This document shows positions 1 to 7,450 of a DNA stretch of 64,000 bases, piece by piece. The position numbers were made by a program, and so were the translations under genes. The DNA comes from Hydrogenoanaerobacterium saccharovorans (GTDB taxonomy: Bacteria; Bacillota; Clostridia; Oscillospirales; Ruminococcaceae), in assembly GCF_003814745.1 (NCBI RefSeq), contig NZ_RKRD01000003.1:220026-284025 (forward strand), in the 5' to 3' direction. Numbering within the stretch: the first letter of the stretch is position 1; every line of letters begins with the position of its first letter. The notes below the pieces were generated by a model. That model saw only the letters and a program-made list of their open reading frames with translations, made no database searches and had not been told where the DNA came from.

Positions 1-114
1 GCCGATTATCTTTGTGTCGAGCGCAGTGCATTGTCACGAGAATTAAGCAATATGAGGGATGAAGGACTGCTGGAATTTTCAAAAAATCACTTTGTTTTAT
101 TGAATACGGATTAG
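1..114 (+). CDS. Crp/Fnr-family transcription regulator, C-terminal fragment
   Basis: The window opens inside a gene; the last 37 codons are visible and end at a TAG. The peptide contains VERSALSRELSNMRDEGLL, which matches the recognition helix and wing of the winged helix-turn-helix of Crp/Fnr regulators (pattern RSALSRELxxMxxEGLI), and it ends shortly after as these proteins do. The N-terminal cyclic-nucleotide-binding-like sensor domain lies outside the window, so the signal cannot be named. A strong hairpin terminator follows at 122-160. The family call is made from a short fragment and is moderately sure. Confidence 0.7.
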   Translation, partial: ADYLCVERSALSRELSNMRDEGLLEFSKNHFVLLNTD

Positions 115-121
115 ATAAGCT

Positions 122-160
122 CCACTGTTTGCCTAAGAGCCAAGCAGTGGGGCTTTTTTG
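122..160 (+). terminator. Rho-independent terminator of the Crp/Fnr gene
   Basis: Arms CCACTGTTTG and CAAGCAGTGG (one mismatch) enclose a 9-13 nt loop and are followed by GGC and six T. Confidence 0.8.
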
Positions 161-163
161 TGT

Positions 164-212
164 CACCGCCGCCGGATGCAGAATAGGATGGAATAGTCTG
201 CAAAAGGCGGTG
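164..212 (+). promoter_or_regulatory. Nested hairpin covering the ytaF ribosome-binding site
   Basis: Outer arms CACCGCC (164-170) and GGCGGTG (206-212) pair perfectly, and an inner stem TGCAGA (177-182) with TCTGCA (197-202) lies inside. The only Shine-Dalgarno-like sequence for ytaF, AAGGCGG (204-210), is in the right arm, so folding would hide it. The pairing is visible in the sequence; a regulatory role is inference. Confidence 0.45.
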
Positions 213-219
213 TTGTCCT

Positions 220-861
220 TTGATTTTTTCTGTTTATTCTGTTTTTGAGGCAATCTTGCTTGTTACGGAGCTGTCGGTGGATGCGTTTGTAGCAAGCTTT
301 GCTTATGGTACGAACCATATCAAAATCCCGTTTCGTTCTGTTGTTGTCATCAATGTAATATGCAGTTTTATTTTGGCTGTTACCCTTATTTTGGGGGCAG
401 TGCTGCGTCCATTTATCTCCGAGGCTGTTACAAAAGCAATCTGCTTTGTCATCTTACTCTTGCTGGGGGTTGCCAAGCTGTTTGACAGCTCCATAAAATC
501 ATGTATCCGCAAACACAATGGCATCAACAAAGAGTTCAACTTCTCGGTATTTCAGCTTCGCTGCATCCTGAGTATCTATGCCGACCCTGAAGATGCAGAC
601 CGCGATTGCTCCAGGCTGCTCTCTCCGGCTGAAGCGGCATCGCTTGCGGTTGCGTTATCGCTCGATGGGCTTGCGGTTGGTTTTGGTGCGGGGCTTGCCG
701 ACGTGAGCATAACGCAGGTGGTGTTTTTCTCTTTGATTTTGGGCACATTAGCAGTTGAAGTTGGGTGCTTTTTAGGCAACAAGATTGCTCAAAAATTAAA
801 TCTCAATCTCTCTTGGCTCAGCGGTGCACTGTTGCTACTGCTTGCGGTGATGAAATTGTAA
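220..861 (+). CDS. ytaF: YtaF/MntP-family sporulation membrane protein
   Basis: A 213-residue integral membrane protein with about six hydrophobic segments. Two similar motifs, LSVDAFVASFAYG near residue 20 and LSLDGLAVGFGAG near residue 150, mark the internally duplicated MntP/YtaF fold, and NHIKIP after the first motif is typical of YtaF. Related MntP proteins export Mn2+; YtaF is named from sporulating Bacillus and Clostridia and its substrate is not established. The start is a TTG at 220; the only ribosome site is AAGGCGG at 204-210, which is itself buried in a hairpin. No ATG near the start fits better. It stands alone between the terminator at 160 and the promoters upstream of mnmM. Confidence 0.8.
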   Translation: MIFSVYSVFEAILLVTELSVDAFVASFAYGTNHIKIPFRSVVVINVICSFILAVTLILGAVLRPFISEAVTKAICFVILLLLGVAKLFDSSIKSCIRKHNGINKEFNFSVFQLRCILSIYADPEDADRDCSRLLSPAEAASLAVALSLDGLAVGFGAGLADVSITQVVFFSLILGTLAVEVGCFLGNKIAQKLNLNLSWLSGALLLLLAVMKL

Positions 862-876
862 TAAGCAATTGCAATT

Positions 877-905
877 TTGTATTCTGCAAAAATGCGTGAT
901 ATAAT
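877..905 (+). promoter_or_regulatory. Promoter about 200 nt upstream of mnmM
   Basis: TTGTAT (877-882), a 17-nt spacer and TATAAT (900-905), with a TG one base before the -10. The transcript would begin near 912 and carry a leader of about 200 nt before mnmM that holds no convincing gene. Confidence 0.6.
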
Positions 906-1058
906 AACCTCAGAGTACGAAAAATCAGAGTTTTTAGCGAGAAGCAGATGCCTGCTGCATTCGTTGCACGGTTATTCTGTTTATTCTGATATGCGGTGCG
1001 AAATTTGCCTACCGGCAAAGCCGCACATCGCCAATGATATCAAAACACTTTGCGTTTA

Positions 1059-1067
1059 TGATATAAT
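1059..1067 (+). promoter_or_regulatory. Extended -10 promoter of mnmM
   Basis: TGATATAAT (TG-n-TATAAT) lies 46 nt before the mnmM ATG; no good -35 is seen at 17 nt, as is usual for extended -10 promoters. Confidence 0.5.
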
Positions 1068-1113
1068 AAGACGGTAATATTTAGTATAGAATTTCAACGA
1101 TAGGGGAACAACA

Positions 1114-1677
1114 ATGGGCTTGAATACTCTGGGGTTAGCACATAAATTTATTGCCGAGCACGTAAAGCCAGGCGGATTTTGTATCGATGCAACCGCCGGA
1201 AGAGGCGGTGATACTGCGTTTTTATGCGGGTTGGTAGGCAAAACGGGCAAGGTGCTTGCATTTGACATTCAAGAGGATGCGGTAAAAAGCACAAGGGAGT
1301 TTATCACCCAAAAAGGCTATGATAACATTGCCCAAGTGCTGCTCGAGAGCCACAGCAATATGGCGGCATATGCACAGGATGAAACAGTAGACTGTATTGT
1401 GTTTAATTTTGGCTGGCTGCCGGGAGGAAACCATAAAATATTCACACAGCCCGCAACCAGCATCGCTGCAATCGAGCAAGGGCTTAAACTGCTAAAGCAG
1501 GGCGGAATCATGAGCCTTTGCATTTATTATGGCGGAGAGAGCGGGTTTCAAGAGCGCGATGCACTGCTCGAATACTTAAAAACGATAGATAACCGCGCGT
1601 ATACCGTTTTGGTGACCCAATTTTACAACCGCCCCAACAATCCGCCAATCCCTGTATTTATCACCAAGGATGTCTGA
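1114..1677 (+). CDS. mnmM: tRNA U34 methyltransferase MnmM (YtqB family)
   Basis: A 187-residue class I SAM-dependent methyltransferase. Motif I is seen as DATAGRGGDT (residues about 24-33), followed by the acidic loop LAFDIQ. The family-specific segments FNFGWLPGG (about residues 99-107) and the C-terminal FYNRPNNPP are characteristic of the YtqB group, shown in Bacillus subtilis to methylate the 5-aminomethyl group at the wobble uridine of tRNA (mnm5s2U pathway). The length agrees with the family. AGGGGAAC precedes the ATG at a normal distance. The following MBL-fold gene begins 23 nt after the stop, so the two are probably co-transcribed. Confidence 0.85.
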   Translation: MGLNTLGLAHKFIAEHVKPGGFCIDATAGRGGDTAFLCGLVGKTGKVLAFDIQEDAVKSTREFITQKGYDNIAQVLLESHSNMAAYAQDETVDCIVFNFGWLPGGNHKIFTQPATSIAAIEQGLKLLKQGGIMSLCIYYGGESGFQERDALLEYLKTIDNRAYTVLVTQFYNRPNNPPIPVFITKDV

Positions 1678-1700
1678 GAATAAAAAATAGGAGATATTTT

Positions 1701-2420
1701 ATGGCAATGAAGATATGGTATTTATACAACAGCGGGTTTGCCTTACAAACCGAGGAGCACTTTTTTATTTTTGATTATTATCTCGATACGCCCAAGAGCG
1801 GCGGTTTGGCTGAAGGCGTAATCAATCCCGATGAAATCAAGAATTTCGATGTTGTGGTGTTTTCATCCCATAGCCACTACGACCATTTTAATAAGGTGAT
1901 TTTCGAGTGGCGCGCGCAGCTGCCCAAGGTGCGCTATGTCCTGTCAAGTGATATCCGAACACGCGAAGATGCGGTGATGGTGCACAAGGGCAAATGCTAC
2001 GATCTAGGCGATATTCAGGTACAAACCTTTGATTCCACCGATATGGGTGTTGCGTTTCTTGTCAAAGCGGACGGGCTTTGCATTTACCATGCGGGTGACC
2101 TCAATTGGTGGCATTGGGAGGGTGAAACTTCGCAGTACAACGCCGCTATGGCAGAAAGATATCAGGCTCAAATTAACCAGATGCAAGGAGAGCAGGTGGA
2201 TATTGCCTTTATCCCTGTTGACCCTCGTCTGGAGGGCAGTTACTTGCGCGGGTTGGATTATTTTATGCGTACAGTGGGTGCCAAAACTGTTTTGCCCATG
2301 CATTTTGGCGATGAATATGCGGTGGTTGCACGCCTAAAAGCAGACCCGCAGGCGGCAGAGTATGCCAACCTTGTAACAGAACTCAGCCATCGCGGGCAGT
2401 GTATAGAAATATTGCCATAA
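1701..2420 (+). CDS. MBL-fold metal-dependent hydrolase (UlaG-like group)
   Basis: A 239-residue metallo-beta-lactamase-fold protein. The metal motif HSHYDH (about residues 59-64) is intact. The metal histidine in HAGDLNWW and the late histidine in LPMHFGDEY are also present. The simple one-domain build and NSGFALQTEEHFFIFDY at the N-terminus resemble the UlaG-like branch, whose members include the L-ascorbate-6-phosphate lactonase, but no ascorbate genes are nearby, so the substrate is unknown. GGAGAT precedes the ATG. A perfect 17-bp hairpin terminator closes the mnmM operon directly after the stop. Confidence 0.8.
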   Translation: MAMKIWYLYNSGFALQTEEHFFIFDYYLDTPKSGGLAEGVINPDEIKNFDVVVFSSHSHYDHFNKVIFEWRAQLPKVRYVLSSDIRTREDAVMVHKGKCYDLGDIQVQTFDSTDMGVAFLVKADGLCIYHAGDLNWWHWEGETSQYNAAMAERYQAQINQMQGEQVDIAFIPVDPRLEGSYLRGLDYFMRTVGAKTVLPMHFGDEYAVVARLKADPQAAEYANLVTELSHRGQCIEILP

Positions 2421-2421
2421 T

Positions 2422-2459
2422 AAAAAGGAAGAAAGCCGAAACGGCTTTCTTCCTTTTTT
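2422..2459. terminator. Bidirectional terminator between MBL and MFS genes
   Basis: A perfect 17-bp stem, AAAAAGGAAGAAAGCCG paired with its complement around AAA, with A- and T-tracts on both sides. It serves the two convergent genes. Confidence 0.9.
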
Positions 2460-2463
2460 GCAG

Positions 2464-3699
2464 CTAAAGTGATTTTACCTTTGCATTGCGAAAGTATAAC
2501 ACCCCAATTACAAGCAGAATGGGGAAGACCGATGCAGCGAACAGACCGCATTTTAACCCCAGCTGTGCGGGGTCCAATTGCTGCGTTGCGCCAATTTCTA
2601 ATATTTTTTGCGAATTTTGTGCGGCGTCACTGATAAATCCTGCCATCCACGGGCCTATGGAGGCACCCAAATCGCCGAACACCGCGAGCATACCAAACAT
2701 TGCAGTGCCTCCGCGGGAGAATTTTTCGGCGGACAGGCTGAAGGTACCCGGCCACATCAGGCTTACCGAAATGCCGCAAACGGCACACCCTATCAGCCCC
2801 AACACGGGCAAGGCAGAAAAAACAGTTATAAAATAACATAAAATGCAAAGCACACCACTTGCCAGCATAGCATTTTTAAGGTTGATTTTGTGCCCCCAGA
2901 TACCGTAAATTGTGCGCCCAATCCCCATCAGTACCGCAAACATACAAGGGCCTGCCAAATCGCCGATAACTTTAGATACTTTCAGCCCTCGTTCTGCAAA
3001 TAAAGATGACCACTGCGACATCGTCAGTTCCGATGCGCCTGCGCACATCATCAACACAAGTGCCATTAAAAAGAATTTTGATTTCAGCAAGCTTTTCAGC
3101 GGCATCAAATGCTCTTTGGGCATAGGAGGCATTAATGGTACTTTCAAAAATACAAATAGATTGATAAACGGTACAATCGCCCACATAATCGGCAGATACA
3201 TCCAAATGCTGCTGCTGAATATCCACAACAACAGGGTACTTATCAAAACAACACACACCTGCCCCCAGCAGTAAAACGAGTGCAGCAGGCTCATGGCAGA
3301 TTGTTTTTGCTCGCCTGGTAAAGATTCTACAATAGGGCTTACCACCACCTCAAGCAAACCGCCGCCCAATGCATAAATCATTACGGCAATATTCAGCCCC
3401 GTATACGGCGAAAAAATTTGCGGCAGTACAGCAAGCCCAATCAAACCCAGTACGCTGAAGAAATGCGCCAACACAGCGGCTGTGCGGTACCCTATTTTAT
3501 CCACATATCTTACTGCAAGTAGGTCGGCAACAATTTGAGTACCAAAATTGATTAAAATTAATCTTCCAACCTGTTCAAACGAAATGCCGAACTGCTGCTG
3601 AAAAACAATAAACAAAATAGGCGCAAGGTTGTTGACGATTGCCTGTGTAATGTAACCTGTGTAACAAGCATTCAAAGTGTGTCGATAGTTGAATTGCAT
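2464..3699 (-). CDS. Major facilitator superfamily transporter
   Basis: A 411-residue polytopic membrane protein with about twelve hydrophobic segments, the usual MFS size. The N-terminal half has VRYVDKIGYRTAAV, which fits the MFS loop 2-3 signature (G-x-x-x-D-x-x-G-x-R) in relaxed form. The layout resembles the sugar/proton symporters of the FucP/YbfB type, but I cannot name a substrate. GGAGTATT lies before the ATG at 3699. The gene is monocistronic, with its own promoter at 3741-3769 and the shared terminator at 2422-2459. Confidence 0.75.
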   Translation of the reverse strand: MQFNYRHTLNACYTGYITQAIVNNLAPILFIVFQQQFGISFEQVGRLILINFGTQIVADLLAVRYVDKIGYRTAAVLAHFFSVLGLIGLAVLPQIFSPYTGLNIAVMIYALGGGLLEVVVSPIVESLPGEQKQSAMSLLHSFYCWGQVCVVLISTLLLWIFSSSIWMYLPIMWAIVPFINLFVFLKVPLMPPMPKEHLMPLKSLLKSKFFLMALVLMMCAGASELTMSQWSSLFAERGLKVSKVIGDLAGPCMFAVLMGIGRTIYGIWGHKINLKNAMLASGVLCILCYFITVFSALPVLGLIGCAVCGISVSLMWPGTFSLSAEKFSRGGTAMFGMLAVFGDLGASIGPWMAGFISDAAQNSQKILEIGATQQLDPAQLGLKCGLFAASVFPILLVIGVLYFRNAKVKSL

Positions 3700-3740
3700 A
3701 AGATGTAATACTCCTTGTCTTGGTATAATCGAATGCTCTT

Positions 3741-3769
3741 ATTATAGAGGAGGATGTAAATATTTACAA
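3741..3769 (-). promoter_or_regulatory. Promoter of the MFS transporter
   Basis: On the minus strand TTGTAA, a 17-nt spacer and TATAAT (the -10 at 3741-3746), 42 nt upstream of the start codon. Confidence 0.65.
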
Positions 3770-3844
3770 GCATTAATCAAAATTGGCTGCTGTTTACAGT
3801 TATATTTATCTTGGCAGAATGCGTAGGCAGCGAAAGAGTAATAA

Positions 3845-3873
3845 TTGCAAAAAAGCACGTACTGTAATATAAT
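3845..3873 (+). promoter_or_regulatory. Promoter of the PPi-phosphofructokinase gene
   Basis: TTGCAA (3845-3850), 17 nt, TATAAT (3868-3873); transcription would start about 65 nt before the TTG start codon. Confidence 0.7.
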
Positions 3874-3946
3874 GTTGAAGAAAGGCGAATATGCAAAAAC
3901 TTTTGCGATTTATCGCTATATATAAATAAACAGGAGGTATTCCTCA

Positions 3947-5182
3947 TTGTCGAAAAACATGTTAATCGGTCAGTCGGGCGGCCCTACCGTTGCAATTAAC
4001 GCGTCTCTTGCCGGTGCCATTAAACGCGCTATGAAATGTGAGCAAATAGGTGAGATTTACGGCACACTCAACGGGTTAGAGGGTGTTCTAAAGCAAAACA
4101 TCATAGATTTACGTAAAGATTTACGCAGCGTTGAGGATTTTCAAATGCTCCAGGCTACCCCTGCAATGGCGCTGGGCTCTTGCCGCTATAAACTCCCCGA
4201 AGCTCCCGATGAGGTTTACAAGCAAATTCTGGAGACGTTCCACCACTACGGCATCGGCTATTTCTTTTATATCGGCGGCAACGACTCCATGGATACGGTA
4301 AAAAAGCTTTCTGCTTATTTTACATCTTTAGGTGAGGATATCAAATGTGTGGGTATCCCTAAAACCATCGACAATGACCTGCCCTGTACCGACCATACCC
4401 CGGGTTTTGGTTCAGCCGCTAAATACATTGCAACCAGTGTGGCAGAAATTGCCTGCGACAGTGCAGTGTATGATGTTTCATCCGTTACCATTGTAGAGAT
4501 TATGGGGCGCAATGCAGGTTGGCTTACGGCTGCTTCGGCACTGGCGCGCAGGGGCGATTGCACTGCACCGCACCTCATCTACCTGCCCGAAGTAGTTTTT
4601 GACCCTGAGGCATTTTTGCAAAAATTACAGGAGCTTGGTAAAACCGTAAAAAATATAATTGTTGCAGTGTCGGAGGGCGTGCGCCTTGCAAACGGCGAGT
4701 ATGTTGCCAGTTCGCAAAGCGGGCTTACCGATGCATTCGGTCACCGCTATCTTGCGGGGGTTGGTAAATACCTTGAGGATTTGGTGCGTGAACGTTTGGG
4801 CTGCAAAGTACGCGCAGTAGAACTGAACGTCCTTCAGCGGTCGGCATCTCATCTTTATTCTGGCACCGATATTAAAGAGGCAAATCGGATTGGTGCAGAG
4901 GCGGTTCAGTATGCCGTTAACGGCAAAACCGGAGTAATGGCTATTTGTAAGCGCCTATCCAATCACCCCTATTTGATTGCTTACGATTGTGCAGAAATCG
5001 GGCAGGTTGCAAACCTCGAAAAGAAGGTGCCAGTCGAGTGGATTGCAGCAAACGGCTGCGATATCACCGATGATTTGCTTGAATATCTTCGCCCGCTTGT
5101 TCTTGGTGAGGCAAAAGAGTTTGTATCCGATGGCATCCCTGTCTACTTCTCATTTGACAAAACTCCTGTTACCATAGGTTAA
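3947..5182 (+). CDS. pfp: Diphosphate-dependent 6-phosphofructokinase
   Basis: A 411-residue group II phosphofructokinase that interconverts fructose-6-phosphate and fructose-1,6-bisphosphate. The phosphoryl-donor loop reads GGNDS, with Asp where ATP enzymes have Gly (GGDGS), and the catalytic region reads PKTIDND, with Lys where ATP enzymes have Gly (PGTIDND). These two residues are the accepted marks of pyrophosphate use. IMGRNAGW, which binds the substrate, is intact. The start is TTG at 3947, placed by AGGAGG 10 nt upstream. It is transcribed alone, from a clear promoter to a terminator. Using PPi allows a reversible, ATP-saving glycolytic step, common in Clostridia. Confidence 0.88.
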   Translation: MSKNMLIGQSGGPTVAINASLAGAIKRAMKCEQIGEIYGTLNGLEGVLKQNIIDLRKDLRSVEDFQMLQATPAMALGSCRYKLPEAPDEVYKQILETFHHYGIGYFFYIGGNDSMDTVKKLSAYFTSLGEDIKCVGIPKTIDNDLPCTDHTPGFGSAAKYIATSVAEIACDSAVYDVSSVTIVEIMGRNAGWLTAASALARRGDCTAPHLIYLPEVVFDPEAFLQKLQELGKTVKNIIVAVSEGVRLANGEYVASSQSGLTDAFGHRYLAGVGKYLEDLVRERLGCKVRAVELNVLQRSASHLYSGTDIKEANRIGAEAVQYAVNGKTGVMAICKRLSNHPYLIAYDCAEIGQVANLEKKVPVEWIAANGCDITDDLLEYLRPLVLGEAKEFVSDGIPVYFSFDKTPVTIG

Positions 5183-5187
5183 TACCA

Positions 5188-5229
5188 GCCTGTACGATTC
5201 GACACCGTTCGTTTTGTACAGGCATTTTA
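5188..5229 (+). terminator. Terminator of pfp
   Basis: Perfect 8-bp arms GCCTGTAC and GTACAGGC around a 20-nt loop, followed by ATTTTATTT. Confidence 0.7.
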
Positions 5230-5248
5230 TTTACTTTATAACAAAACA

Positions 5249-5257
5249 TGCTATACT
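5249..5257 (+). promoter_or_regulatory. Extended -10 promoter of the HD-domain gene
   Basis: TGCTATACT (TG-n-TATACT) lies 40 nt before the ATG at 5298; the -35 region is poor. Confidence 0.45.
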
Positions 5258-5297
5258 GTAGCTATAAATATTCAATAACAGAACAGGAGAGATTGCC

Positions 5298-5864
5298 ATG
5301 AGTTTTGTGCCTACGATGGAACAGGCGCAGGAGATTTTACAACGTTACAACAAAGAGGAATTCCACCTAAAGCATGCTGCAATCGTGTCCGGCGTAATGG
5401 GGTGGTTTGCAAAAGAATACGACCCCGCTAACGAGGAGTTTTGGCGCGTTGTGGGCCTGCTGCACGATTTGGATTTTGAACAGTTCCCGCAGCAGCACTG
5501 CGTTAAATCGCAGGAGCTGATGAAAGAACTTGACTTGGACGAACGTATCATACGTGCCACAGCAAGCCATGGCTACGGTATTTGTGTGGATATTCAGCCT
5601 CAACATATCATGGAGAAAATTTTATTCGCCACCGATGAGCTCACCGGATTAATCGGTGCAGTTGCTTTGATGCGCCCATCAAAAAGCGTCAGCGACCTTG
5701 AACTCAAATCGGTAAAGAAAAAATATAAAACTCCCGCTTTTGCTGCCGGATGTTCGCGCGAGGTTATTAGCAAAGGTGCAGAGATGCTTGAGTGGGAATT
5801 GGATGATTTAATTAGCCGCACTATTTTGGCAATGAGAAGCTTAATAGGTACCATGGAAATTTAG
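5298..5864 (+). CDS. HD-domain hydrolase
   Basis: A 188-residue single-domain HD protein. The metal residues are visible: His in FHLKHAAIV (about residue 25), the HD pair in VGLLHDLDFE (about residues 56-57), and a later Asp in ATDELTGLIG. HD proteins of this size are phosphohydrolases, often acting on nucleotides, but the substrate cannot be told from the sequence. AGGAGAG lies before the ATG. The next gene, an ACT-ACT-MBL fusion, begins within 25 nt, so the two hydrolases are probably translated from one transcript and may work together. Confidence 0.75.
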   Translation: MSFVPTMEQAQEILQRYNKEEFHLKHAAIVSGVMGWFAKEYDPANEEFWRVVGLLHDLDFEQFPQQHCVKSQELMKELDLDERIIRATASHGYGICVDIQPQHIMEKILFATDELTGLIGAVALMRPSKSVSDLELKSVKKKYKTPAFAAGCSREVISKGAEMLEWELDDLISRTILAMRSLIGTMEI

Positions 5865-5886
5865 AAGGATGAAAGGGGCAGCATCT

Positions 5887-7413
5887 GTGAACAACAAACA
5901 GATTGGGTTGAAAAACGGAAGCGACCCTGTAAAAACATATGTTACAAATGTGCCGGACAAAGCAGGTGCATTTTTGCTGGCAAGTAAAATTATTATGCAA
6001 AACGGCGGCAACATTACCCGCGTGAGTTATAACAAAGCAGTGGACTTGCATACGATGTTTATCGATGTGCAGGGCAACAGCCGCAATTTGGATGCAATCT
6101 CGCAGCAGCTGCAGACAATTGGTTACCTCAACAGTTGCCTTGCCGAAACCAGAGTGATGATGGTTGAATTACAAATTGCCGATAAGTCGGGGGAACTGTA
6201 CCCCGTTTTAAAAATTCTCGACCGTTACGATATCAATATCAGCTACATTAATTCCGGTTCAAACGGTTCAGGGTATCAAAACTTCCGCATGGGGCTGTTG
6301 ATAGAAAACCCCAAGATGGTGAAGCTGCTGCTCGATGATATCAGCGAGCATTGTCCCATCGATATTTTACAATACGATGCATCCGAAACAATTCTGGACA
6401 ATACCATCTTTTACATTCGTCTTGCAAATGATATGCAAAAAATGTTTCATCTCAGCACAGAGCACACGATGGAGTTTATTTCGGAGGCAAACCGCATTTT
6501 ACAGTTTTTGCAGGACAAGGGAGAAAACCCCCACAAGGTGTTCGATTACATTCGGCGCTTTGCTGCATTTATAAAAAGCCACGAGGGCGATCAGTTCAAT
6601 GCCGATGTGAGCTGCAGGCAGATGAGTGCTGCTGTTAAGCTGCACACCATCGAGCCGCCCTGCGGCAGCAATACTTATGTGTTGGAGACAAAAGACGAGC
6701 TGGTGCTCATCGATACAGGGTTTGCCGTATATGCGCATGAAATTTTAAATCTGCTGCGCAAATTGTTCCCCGACTGGGATACAAAGAAAAAACGGATTTT
6801 TATCACCCATGCCGATGTTGACCATTGCGGATTGCTTAGTGTAATTACCGATGCAGAAATTTGGCTCAACCGCAAAAGTGCTGAAAGTTTGCGGTTGCAA
6901 TATCAAAATCAGCCCGATTTTAGAGAGCAAAAATCTTTCTGCATGGGTTACAGCAAACTAAGCCGCATCATTACAAGCTATCAACCGCCCGAGCCAAGTC
7001 GCTTTCGTCTGTTGGATGATGACACCACACCGCAAGAGCACGAAGAACTGCTTAAAATCGGTGCCTTTACGGTAGGTGACCTTGATTTTGAAGTGTTCGA
7101 GGGCAGCGGAGGACACCTTTACGGTGAAATGGTGTTTTTATGCCGTAAGCAGAATATTATGTTCACGGGTGATATTTTAGTGAATATCAGTGGATTCTCG
7201 TTTGAGCGCGCCGAATTCAATTCGCTTGCGCCGTATTTGATGACCACTGTAAATATCAATTCCAAGCGTGCCACAGCAATGCGCCGCCAAGTAACAGATT
7301 TAATTGAGCGCACCGAACAAGAAAAGGGTATGCCCTGCCTTGTTTTGGGAGGGCATGGGCCGCACTCGCGCTTGCAAGGCGGCAAGCTTGTTACAGCAGA
7401 ACATGCGTTATAA
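5887..7413 (+). CDS. Tandem ACT-domain protein fused to an MBL-fold hydrolase
   Basis: About 508 residues. Residues about 10-85 (KTYVTNVPDKAGAFLLASKI) and about 92-165 (VELQIADKSGELYPVLKIL) each look like an ACT regulatory domain, which usually binds an amino acid or other small ligand. A helical linker follows, then an MBL-fold domain from about residue 255: VLIDTGF, THADVDHCG, GGHLYGE, FTGDIL and LGGHGPH. In the metal motif the second histidine of HxHxDH is Asp (HADVDH), so metal binding differs from the classical site. Two starts are possible: ATG 5869 directly abuts its only GAAGG, while GTG 5887 has AAAGGGG 8 nt upstream, so I prefer GTG. It closes the operon with the HD hydrolase; the ligand and substrate are unknown. 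Confidence 0.7.
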   Translation: MNNKQIGLKNGSDPVKTYVTNVPDKAGAFLLASKIIMQNGGNITRVSYNKAVDLHTMFIDVQGNSRNLDAISQQLQTIGYLNSCLAETRVMMVELQIADKSGELYPVLKILDRYDINISYINSGSNGSGYQNFRMGLLIENPKMVKLLLDDISEHCPIDILQYDASETILDNTIFYIRLANDMQKMFHLSTEHTMEFISEANRILQFLQDKGENPHKVFDYIRRFAAFIKSHEGDQFNADVSCRQMSAAVKLHTIEPPCGSNTYVLETKDELVLIDTGFAVYAHEILNLLRKLFPDWDTKKKRIFITHADVDHCGLLSVITDAEIWLNRKSAESLRLQYQNQPDFREQKSFCMGYSKLSRIITSYQPPEPSRFRLLDDDTTPQEHEELLKIGAFTVGDLDFEVFEGSGGHLYGEMVFLCRKQNIMFTGDILVNISGFSFERAEFNSLAPYLMTTVNINSKRATAMRRQVTDLIERTEQEKGMPCLVLGGHGPHSRLQGGKLVTAEHAL

Positions 7414-7450
7414 AATAATTATCCCCCGGCTATGCCGGGGGATAATTATT
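7414..7450. terminator. Bidirectional terminator, perfect 17-bp stem
   Basis: AATAATTATCCCCCGGC pairs perfectly with its complement around a TAT loop. The right edge touches the stop codon of sdaAA on the other strand, so it serves both convergent transcripts. Confidence 0.9.

Noticed and set aside
164..212. Known riboswitch (yybP-ykoY manganese or guanidine type) before ytaF
   Set aside because: The characteristic conserved loops of those riboswitches are not seen; only nested stems are present.
877..1077. Open frame of 66 codons before mnmM
   Set aside because: It begins inside the promoter at 877-905, has no ribosome site and an uneven composition; treated as non-coding leader.
3947..5182. 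ATP-dependent phosphofructokinase
   Set aside because: GGNDS and PKTIDND carry the Asp and Lys that mark PPi use.
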